DNA of 12,592 nucleotides. Origin: Bacteroidota bacterium. GTDB lineage: Bacteria > Bacteroidota > Bacteroidia > Cytophagales > Cyclobacteriaceae. The stretch lies in contig JAEZDW010000051.1 of the NCBI GenBank assembly GCA_023417955.1, positions 1 through 12,592 of the forward strand, in the 5' to 3' direction. The notes under the pieces were generated by a model. It was not told where the DNA came from. It did no database searches and saw only the letters and a list, made by a program, of their open reading frames with translations. Numbering within the stretch: the stretch's first letter is position 1; each line of letters opens with the position of its first letter. Made by a program: the position numbers and the translations under genes. Positions 1 to 5,283 of the stretch are shown one piece after another.

Positions 1-57
1 CAATATATGCGCACAAGTTCGGAACGCGATACCACGAATGAATCAAGCTGAATCGTG

Positions 58-81
58 GGAATCTTGCGAAACGCAAGTTCC
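58..81. repeat. Tight inverted repeat, 10-bp stem with AAA loop
   Basis: The arms GGAA-CTTGCG and CGCAAG-TTCC pair completely, with a single unpaired T at position 62 and a 3-base loop at 69-71. No U-tract follows on either strand, so it is not a standard terminator. It sits next to another stem (32-37/53-58) and upstream of a third (104-118), which suggests one composite structured element. Confidence 0.55.
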
Positions 82-449
82 TTCACGTGCGGAAACAAGT
101 CCAGTTCTTTGGAAGAACCCTGCCGGAGTACAAACTGGCTATTTGGCATGCGTTAGGCGTCTTTCTATTTTTGCAACAGAACCCGTTTCCGCCCCGGCCT
201 TATCCTTCAAACCGCCAGGAGTTCTGTCGAATCACTACTAGTTCATCAACTCAAGATTAATTCGGAATATAGCAACGAATGCAATCGAGCCAAAACACTA
301 GACTGACTGATAGCTCTGCTTTTGCGAGTTTTTTCGGGTCAACACGGAACAGATCAGACGCAAGAACACCGGCGTCAGACGTTTTACGTAAGCCATCGGC
401 GTCAGAATAAGGTTTGGACGTTTGCAATATATGTGTTTTTGTGACACTT

Positions 450-484
450 AAAAAATGGAATTCCGGCCGTTGATTGCGCCGGAA
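450..484 (-). terminator. Probable rho-independent terminator of the alkB operon
   Basis: Read on the minus strand, a perfect 7-bp stem (TTCCGGC/GCCGGAA, arms 478-484 and 461-467, 10-base loop) is followed five bases later by a TTTTTT run (450-455). It lies about 40 bases past the alkB stop codon, where an operon terminator is expected. The short gap between the stem and the T-run makes it less than ideal. Confidence 0.55.
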
Positions 485-525
485 ATGTGGTTCTTGAACT
501 ACGAACGCCTGGTTAACATCTGATT

Positions 526-1158
526 TCAAGGATGAATTTCCCGGCTCCGTGGACTGTTCATCATTCTGAAAGTCAGATTTACACGGGGCGTGTTCACGTT
601 TTTTACAGGCGGAAGACGGTGCATCCAATGCTTTTGCGTGGAACCTTTCATGACAAGCAGGCTTCCGTGTTCGAGGTAAATGTCTACTCTCTCCTTTGTC
701 GACTTGTGTTTGAAACTGAATTTGCGTTCTGCTCCAAAAGTCAGCGACGCGATCGCGCCATTGCGTTTTAATTCTTTTTCGCCATCGCTGTGCCACGCCA
801 TTCCTTCATCACCATTGTGATACAAATTCAGAAGGCAGGAATTGAAATATTCGCCGGTCGCGTCTTCAACGCCTTTCTTCAACTCAAGAAGCATGGGCGT
901 CCACGAAAGTGCTTTTTTCGTCACGCCGGAATATGTATAGTCAAAATGTTTGTCACCGTACCACGCTACTTTGCGTTTCGTCTCTATAAGTTTTCCAAAT
1001 ACGACTGCCTTATCATTTTCCCACGCCGTATCGTTCAGTAGCCCTTTGAGAAATCGATCCGAGACTTCAGCAGGGAAGATCCTGCCGAAATAGTGAACGA
1101 CGCCGTCGTGAGGCAGGAGGTTTCGCGAGGTATCAAAGGTTTCTTCAAAGAGTTTCAT
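526..1158 (-). CDS. alkB: AlkB-type alkylated DNA repair dioxygenase
   Basis: Probable Fe(II)/2-oxoglutarate-dependent DNA demethylase of the AlkB superfamily. The family oxidises the methyl group of 1-methyladenine and 3-methylcytosine, releasing it as formaldehyde. With the start chosen here the protein has 210 residues, a normal size for ALKBH2/ALKBH3-like bacterial members. Visible motifs are NLY (111-113), the iron-binding HSD (H123, D125), the distal iron histidine in WMHRLP (H180), and RVNLTFR (192-198), whose arginines bind 2-oxoglutarate. The frame is open for 30 further codons to an upstream ATG at 1248. I chose the ATG at 1158 because the extension looks unlike the family and lies wholly inside the upstream gene, while this ATG follows GGAAG closely. 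The 14-bp overlap with the upstream gene suggests translational coupling. It is the last gene of the operon. Confidence 0.9.
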   Translation of the reverse strand: MKLFEETFDTSRNLLPHDGVVHYFGRIFPAEVSDRFLKGLLNDTAWENDKAVVFGKLIETKRKVAWYGDKHFDYTYSGVTKKALSWTPMLLELKKGVEDATGEYFNSCLLNLYHNGDEGMAWHSDGEKELKRNGAIASLTFGAERKFSFKHKSTKERVDIYLEHGSLLVMKGSTQKHWMHRLPPVKNVNTPRVNLTFRMMNSPRSREIHP

Positions 1159-2149
1159 TCTTCCATCGTTTATATTCTTCGGGCATACAATGTCCGCAGG
1201 GGCGAAAACCAGATGCAATTGCTGCTTTCGCGGATGTAAAGAAAACACGATTTTTTGGATGCATTCTCTTTCCAGACGAACAGTGCAGCGTTCCGTAAAT
1301 TCTCAAGCGCTGATTTCCGGCAACAGCGATTCGCTTTGATCGCAGGAGTCGACCCAGTTGTCCTTCATCCAACGATCGATGTACGTATACTGTTGTCATG
1401 TCTGCGCGTCGTGAAAAAATTTTTCCAAGTGTAAAACGCTCTCCCTTATGAACCTCACTCACGCCGTGTTTGACATGAACGCGATGAAAACCATGGCTAC
1501 CTTTCGCAGGGCGAAAGTTTGTTGTGAACAAAACGAGATCGCCTTTACGCGGGTTTAGTACCATCGCTCGTGATTGTGCCCGCGGGTTCTGCTGCGTCAT
1601 CACAAACTCGCCGCCCGAAAAATCGACACCTGGTTCTGACAGGAGAACTACGCCCTGAATCGGAAAGTAGATGTCACCATATAAATCCTGATGCAATGTA
1701 TTGTAGCCACCTGCTCCATATCGGAGGATCAGCGGTGTGGGCTGCAGTTGTCCCTTGCTCCTGCATTCGGCAATAAGGGCTGCGTGTTCTGCCGGAAACC
1801 TGCGATTAATTCCAAGGACACTCATCCATTCATTCGCAACACCGGTAAGTTGCTGGTAAATACTTTCACGCAACTTCTGCAGGAGCTGTGGCAACGGATA
1901 ACTGAAATATTTGTACTCGCCGCTTCCAAAGCGATAACGCTCCATAGCAATGGTTTTGCGATAACGTTCTCGTTCCTCATAGCGCCTTTGGAATTCATCG
2001 CAGTCGGCCGGATCGAGAAAATTGCGTACCACGGCGTATCCTTGTGCGCTGAGAGCAGCCTGAACTGCTGACCAATGCACAGCTTCGTCTTGATGTAAAT
2101 GAACGCGGTCATCGTTCAATGTGTCATCCGAATCTTTAGGCATTTTCAT
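1145..2149 (-). CDS. 2OG-Fe(II) oxygenase fused to an Ada-like metal-binding domain
   Basis: A two-part protein of 334 residues. Residues about 25-248 resemble the COG3826 / Oxygenase-NA (PF09859) 2-oxoglutarate/Fe(II) oxygenases, a family linked to damaged DNA. The likely iron triad is H153, D155 (in HQD) and H228 (in HGVS; H222 or H225 are alternatives), with R238 in GERFTLG as the 2-oxoglutarate ligand. Residues about 251-334 resemble the Ada metal-binding domain (PF02805): LHCSSGKRM, NRVFF and GFRPCGHCM, with cysteines C290, C318 and C321. E. coli Ada has four cysteines there, so one ligand is replaced or missing. Small stand-alone proteins of this GKRM/PCGHC type are familiar to me from Bacteroidota, so this looks like an in-frame fusion; M251 sits exactly at the seam. 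The gene overlaps its upstream and downstream neighbours by 14 bp each. A second ATG at codon 3 is an alternative start. The substrate is unknown. Confidence 0.82.
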   Translation of the reverse strand: MKMPKDSDDTLNDDRVHLHQDEAVHWSAVQAALSAQGYAVVRNFLDPADCDEFQRRYEERERYRKTIAMERYRFGSGEYKYFSYPLPQLLQKLRESIYQQLTGVANEWMSVLGINRRFPAEHAALIAECRSKGQLQPTPLILRYGAGGYNTLHQDLYGDIYFPIQGVVLLSEPGVDFSGGEFVMTQQNPRAQSRAMVLNPRKGDLVLFTTNFRPAKGSHGFHRVHVKHGVSEVHKGERFTLGKIFSRRADMTTVYVHRSLDEGQLGRLLRSKRIAVAGNQRLRIYGTLHCSSGKRMHPKNRVFFTSAKAAIASGFRPCGHCMPEEYKRWKNETL

Positions 2150-2996
2150 CGGCTTCCGAATTAGTGGTTAGAGCTGCTTCCCAGCCGATTAACGCCGTTT
2201 TGCGAATCGTGCCCCAGCGGTAGCCGCCAATTACCCCTGACGACTGGATTACGCGGTGACATGGAATGAGAAACGCCACGGGGTTGCTGCCAATAGCCGT
2301 GCCGATAGCGCGGGACGCGTTTGGCTGTTCCATTCTGGTCGCGACATCGCGGTAGCTCATCAGTGCGCCCATAGGGATTTTTAACAATGCGTTCCACACT
2401 TTCAGTTGAAATTCCGTTCCTTTCAAATGGAGTTTGATCTCGTTCAAACGACTCCAATCCTTTTGAAAGATGAACAGCGCATCCTGCTGAAGCATGTCAA
2501 GTTTCCTGTGGTATGAGGCGTTTGGGAAATGACGGGAAAGAATTTTAAGCGCTTCAGCCTCATCGTCGTAGAACTGCATTACGCAAATCCCTTTCGGTGT
2601 TGATCCAATAACAACATTTCCGAATGGGGTTTCAGCGAAACTGTAATTGATCACAAGATTCTCACCACCGTTCTTGTATTCGCCCGGCGTCATGCCTTCG
2701 ATATTCACAAACAGGTCATGCAATCTGCCTGTACCGGAAAGCCCCACTTCATCAGCAGCCTCCATCAAAGATACCTTCGACTGCAACACCTGCTTGGCGT
2801 GCTCGAGACTGACGTATTGAAGAAACTTTTTTGGAGAAACCCCGGCCCACGTTGTGAAAAGGCGTTGAAAATGAAACGGGCTCATATGCACGTGCTCCGC
2901 GATCATGTCCAGGCCGGGCTGGGTTCGATGATTTTCGACGATGAACCGGATTGCATCCGCGACCCGATCGTAGTCAATTTGTTCCTGCGTTTTCAT
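2136..2996 (-). CDS. ada: Ada-like AraC regulator / O6-alkylguanine-DNA alkyltransferase
   Basis: A bifunctional alkylation-response protein of 286 residues. Residues about 8-108 form an AraC-type helix-turn-helix domain (MSPFHFQRLF at 38-47, then the second helix pair ending in GMTPGEYK). Residues about 115-273 form the methyltransferase unit: an N-terminal ribonuclease-like part, then FQLKVWNALLKIPMG, ASRAIGTAIGSNPVAFL and the active site PCHRVI. C246 is the expected acceptor of alkyl groups from O6-alkylguanine. The N-terminal methylphosphotriester-sensing metal domain of E. coli Ada (C38, C42, C69, C72) is absent: the protein begins directly with the HTH domain. This HTH-plus-transferase layout occurs in other bacteria. 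It is first in the operon and probably autoregulatory. The stop codon overlaps the next start by 14 bp, and the following protein carries an Ada-like metal-binding domain. Confidence 0.92.
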   Translation of the reverse strand: MKTQEQIDYDRVADAIRFIVENHRTQPGLDMIAEHVHMSPFHFQRLFTTWAGVSPKKFLQYVSLEHAKQVLQSKVSLMEAADEVGLSGTGRLHDLFVNIEGMTPGEYKNGGENLVINYSFAETPFGNVVIGSTPKGICVMQFYDDEAEALKILSRHFPNASYHRKLDMLQQDALFIFQKDWSRLNEIKLHLKGTEFQLKVWNALLKIPMGALMSYRDVATRMEQPNASRAIGTAIGSNPVAFLIPCHRVIQSSGVIGGYRWGTIRKTALIGWEAALTTNSEADENA

Positions 2997-3000
2997 GATG

Positions 3001-3008
3001 CAAACCTA
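3001..3008 (-). promoter_or_regulatory. Candidate Bacteroidota -7 box for ada
   Basis: On the minus strand the sequence TAGGTTTG matches the Bacteroidota -7 consensus TAnnTTTG exactly. It ends only four bases before the ada ATG, so use of this box would give a nearly leaderless transcript. The matching -33 element is imperfect (TTTC with a 19-base spacer). Chance occurrence is possible. Confidence 0.25.
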
Positions 3009-3175
3009 CTTTTGCCGATACGGGCCAGAAACCCGAATGTTGCTGAATTATTCCGATATCCAACGAGGTTTTCAAAAAACGAAGTAGCTGGTATGCAGCA
3101 TGTTGGAGGGATCGACCGCTAAGGATACAAATTTTCACGGCAATGCAGGCCCGCCTCCAAAAATCCATCATCGTT

Positions 3176-3190
3176 GTGCAAATGTTGCAC
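3176..3190. promoter_or_regulatory. Palindrome GTGCAA-N3-TTGCAC, possible operator
   Basis: A perfect 6-bp inverted repeat with a 3-base spacer lies in the middle of the divergent intergenic region, about 180 bases upstream of ada and 147 bases upstream of the 3337 gene. The short spacer and dyad form fit a dimeric regulator's operator better than a terminator, since no U-tract follows. AraC/Ada proteins usually bind direct rather than inverted repeats, so Ada is not the obvious ligand. Confidence 0.35.
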
Positions 3191-3336
3191 TGCCAATTAC
3201 CCGGCCTCTAGACATTCCGTTAGACAATTTTCCGGAAATCGTTTGAGCTGGAAATGCGACCAGCGGTTGTCGAATCTTTTGCCCGAAACGTCGAGATTCT
3301 GCGACTCATCTCAACAAATACGGTCAATTCTCCGTT

Positions 3337-3702
3337 ATGATTGCAGTTAGCTTAACTAAACTGAGTGTAATGAAAGAGAACGGTGCAGAAGTGGTGGTTA
3401 CCTCTCATCCGGCGAAAAAGCAGGGAATTTCAATTCCGAAAGAACTCTATACCCAATTGTCGGACTTTATTGTTAACGAATTGTTAAAGCAGGACGAACA
3501 TACTTCGATTACGTTGCTTGAAGAAGCCGAGCAAACGTTTCCGGATATACCAAATTTGTTCTGGTATCTCATGCATGTTCGTCTTGATCTGGAGGCCAAG
3601 GGCTACGTCCGCTTGACGGAGCATAAAGATCTCAACAACAGGTTCCTCCGAATGACGACCCGCGGCATGCGCCGCCTTGCAGGAACATCCCGACCCAGGT
3701 AA
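3337..3702 (+). CDS. Small conserved-looking protein of unknown function
   Basis: I do not recognise this 121-residue protein with certainty. It has no signal peptide and no membrane segment. The central part (residues about 35-110) alternates predicted helices, ITLLEEAEQTFPD and FWYLMHVRLDLEAKGYVR, followed by a short segment with NNRFLRMTTRGMRRL. This layout resembles small winged-helix proteins in which a helix ending in LDLEAKG is followed by a beta wing, but that is inference only. The true start may be the ATG at codon 12 (3370): the first 11 residues look like filler and neither ATG has a clear ribosome binding site. It reads away from the ada operon, and a J-domain gene follows 81 bases downstream. 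It could be a small DNA-binding or adaptor protein. Confidence 0.6.
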   Translation: MIAVSLTKLSVMKENGAEVVVTSHPAKKQGISIPKELYTQLSDFIVNELLKQDEHTSITLLEEAEQTFPDIPNLFWYLMHVRLDLEAKGYVRLTEHKDLNNRFLRMTTRGMRRLAGTSRPR

Positions 3703-3783
3703 GAATCGCTCTTTTTACGCAAATTTAGTTGCCACCAGACCGGATTTAGGCCCAAATTCCTATGTTAGTGGTGTCCAATCGCT

Positions 3784-4314
3784 ATGGAATATTATTATTC
3801 TATCCTTGAACTGGCACCTGGTGCATCCGAAACGGAAATCAAAAAGGCTTACCGCAGGCTTGCGCGAAAATATCACCCCGACGTCAGTACAATGTCCGAT
3901 GCTGAAGAGCGCTTCGTGCAAATAACCGAGGCATACGACCAACTTCTCAGCAAGCCGTCATATCAACATTTTACTTCCGAAATAAAATCGCCTGTCTTTG
4001 ATCGTGAACAGCAACGGCGTGCCCGTGCCCGCGAACATGCACGAAAACGGTATGAGGAATTCCGCCAAAGTACGCTGGCTTTCAAAAATGCCTGGTACTT
4101 CATGCCCTTAAAGGTGTTGACCAACGTTCTTATCCTGTGCCTGTATGCGCTTGCCCTGGCGATGCTTGTTTCGCCTCTGGTGGCTTTGATTGTTTCTGAT
4201 AATATCGCTGCGGTCATAGGGTTTGCATTGCTCGCCATTGTTAGTGTGCAAGTGTACCAGGTCGCGCAACTGATCAGGAAAGGAACAAGTGACTACTTCG
4301 AAGACTGGGAGTAA
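3784..4314 (+). CDS. Membrane-anchored J-domain (DnaJ-like) protein
   Basis: A 176-residue protein with an N-terminal J-domain (residues about 2-65): YYSILEL at the start, the charged helix II, and the HPD tripeptide (H31-P32-D33) that stimulates DnaK ATPase activity in this family. A highly basic, arginine-rich stretch follows (about 74-92). Two hydrophobic segments (about 108-136 and 140-163) are likely transmembrane helices forming a hairpin, which leaves both termini on the same side, presumably the cytoplasm. There is no Gly/Phe region, zinc finger or substrate-binding domain, so it is not DnaJ itself but a specialised class C co-chaperone that would recruit DnaK to the membrane. The client is unknown. 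The META-domain lipoprotein gene begins 39 bases downstream and could be cotranscribed. Confidence 0.85.
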   Translation: MEYYYSILELAPGASETEIKKAYRRLARKYHPDVSTMSDAEERFVQITEAYDQLLSKPSYQHFTSEIKSPVFDREQQRRARAREHARKRYEEFRQSTLAFKNAWYFMPLKVLTNVLILCLYALALAMLVSPLVALIVSDNIAAVIGFALLAIVSVQVYQVAQLIRKGTSDYFEDWE

Positions 4315-4353
4315 TCACAGTCAAATTGTATAACCACACTTTATCACAACATC

Positions 4354-5154
4354 ATGAACGAATTACAGCATCATATGCCAGGCATTCCAGGATTGTTCAT
4401 TTGCCTGTTCCTGATTCCTGCCCTGAGTCTCATTACAGGATGCAAGGGGCCTACAACATCTGACGGTAAATCCGACATTACACAATACCGATGGTACGTA
4501 ACGGAATTATCAGGTCAGGAGGTATCCGGCCTCGATGGAAGGCGTCCCTACATCGAGTTCACTGGTAACGCACAAAATTCAGTGAGTGGGTTTGCAGGCT
4601 GTAACCGATTCTCCGGTACAATAAACGAGAATTCAGAAAACGCAATTCGCTTTTCTCCACTTGCGGCAACAAAAATGTTCTGTGAAAACAACGCTATTGA
4701 AACCAGGTTGTTCGATGCACTCACCAAAGTCCGCAAAGCTGATCGCGATGGCGAAACGTACACGCTATCCGCGGGAGACACTGCTCTTGTCCGCCTACAC
4801 GGCATTCCGCTTTCTAACATCGCATTGGCGGGCAGATGGGAACTTGCCTCTATTGAAGGAGCCGGTCCGACAATCTCAGAACAGTATGCAGAGCGAATAC
4901 CATACGTTGTATTTGATCTCGCTACCCGTCATATCGGCGGTCATACGTCGTGCAATGGATTCAGCGCGCAATACACAGTCAACGAAAATCAAATCAGGTT
5001 TGAAAACGCATTGAAAACCATGATCGCCTGTGACGGCGGCGGAGAAGAACGGTTTCTTGATATGCTGAATAAGACCACCCGATTCGAACTTCAGGGAGAC
5101 ACCTTGATATTCAGCAACGCCGATGGGGAGACGATGCGATTCAGGAAGGGCTAA
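4354..5154 (+). CDS. Lipoprotein with two META (HslJ-like) domains
   Basis: A 266-residue probable lipoprotein. A hydrophobic signal (residues about 12-29) ends in LITGC, giving lipidation at C30. Two META domains follow. The first (about 43-150) carries GFAGCNRFSG (79-88) and TKMFC (106-110); the second (about 158-264) carries GHTSCNGFSA (196-205) and KTMIAC (221-226). The paired cysteines in each domain could form disulphides in the periplasm. E. coli HslJ, the best known member, is a single-domain outer-membrane-associated heat-inducible protein linked to novobiocin resistance; its exact role is unclear. The tandem arrangement probably arose by duplication, with the two copies well diverged. 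The neighbouring J-domain gene is consistent with a stress or envelope-quality theme, but this is only suggestive. The first domain is the closer match to the family pattern. Confidence 0.85.
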   Translation: MNELQHHMPGIPGLFICLFLIPALSLITGCKGPTTSDGKSDITQYRWYVTELSGQEVSGLDGRRPYIEFTGNAQNSVSGFAGCNRFSGTINENSENAIRFSPLAATKMFCENNAIETRLFDALTKVRKADRDGETYTLSAGDTALVRLHGIPLSNIALAGRWELASIEGAGPTISEQYAERIPYVVFDLATRHIGGHTSCNGFSAQYTVNENQIRFENALKTMIACDGGGEERFLDMLNKTTRFELQGDTLIFSNADGETMRFRKG

Positions 5155-5228
5155 TCCGAAATCTGGCGCAGATGTCGTCGATGCAGTGAAGTATTGGAAT
5201 TTTGTAGTCCTAAAATTTCGCCTTAAGT

Positions 5229-5276
5229 TTATTAGCCGCCAGCGGTTGATCGAACACCTGCGCCTGGCGCTAATAA
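5229..5276 (+). promoter_or_regulatory. Long inverted repeat directly upstream of the PQQ dehydrogenase
   Basis: The left arm TTATTAGC-GCCAG (5229-5242, one extra C) pairs with the right arm CTGGCGCTAATAA (5264-5276): 13 base pairs with one bulge and a 21-base loop. It ends seven bases before the ATG at 5284. In the mRNA it would form a hairpin occupying the ribosome-binding region; in DNA it could be an operator. No U-tract follows, so it is unlikely to be a terminator. Confidence 0.5.
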
Positions 5277-5283
5277 CCGAAAG

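Larger units (their letters stand above)
1..525. other. Gene-free region with clustered inverted repeats
   Basis: I see no convincing gene here. A 67-codon open frame at 38-241 (+) has no recognisable domain and overlaps the repeats. The sequence holds several tight inverted repeats: CCACGA/TCGTGG (32-37 with 53-58); a 10-bp stem with one bulged base and an AAA loop (58-81); GTTCTT/AAGAAC with a 3-base loop (104-118); and CAGAAC/GTTCTG (177-182 with 221-226). A 10-bp direct repeat CGGCGTCAGA lies at 371-380 and 400-409. A weak plus-strand hairpin at 314-328 is followed by TTTTTT. The terminator of the alkB operon lies at 450-484. Whether the 1-226 cluster is a structured RNA, a palindromic repeat element or a decayed gene cannot be decided from one copy. 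Confidence 0.5.
2997..3336. promoter_or_regulatory. Divergent intergenic region between ada operon and 3337 gene
   Basis: This 340-base region contains no convincing gene; two open frames reaching into it lie antisense to, or upstream of, ada without recognisable content. It must hold the promoters for the leftward repair operon and possibly for the rightward genes. Visible elements are a TAnnTTTG-type -7 candidate just upstream of ada (3001-3008, minus), the palindrome GTGCAA-ATG-TTGCAC (3176-3190) and TTTCCGGAAA (3229-3238). No sequence clearly matching the E. coli Ada box was recognised. Confidence 0.5.

Noticed and set aside
38..241. 67-codon plus-strand open frame
   Set aside because: No domain or signal is visible, its composition is not clearly coding, and it overlaps several inverted repeats.
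257..796. 179-codon minus-strand open frame
   Set aside because: About half overlaps alkB in another frame and the product shows no family resemblance; the alkB frame has clear catalytic motifs.
1159..1248. 30-codon upstream extension of alkB
   Set aside because: It lies wholly inside the preceding gene, does not resemble AlkB N-termini, and the ATG at 1158 has the better GGAAG placement.
2718..3122. 134-codon plus-strand frame antisense to ada
   Set aside because: The opposite strand encodes the unmistakable AraC domain; the plus-strand product has no recognisable features.
3260..3274. CCAGCGGTTG followed by TCGAA, repeated near 5239-5254
   Set aside because: Short, only two copies, and not in comparable contexts; chance similarity is likely.
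5196..5219. AT-rich hairpin as terminator of the META lipoprotein gene
   Set aside because: The pairing (GAATTTT with AAAATTTC) is short and AT-only with a bulge, and no T-run follows.
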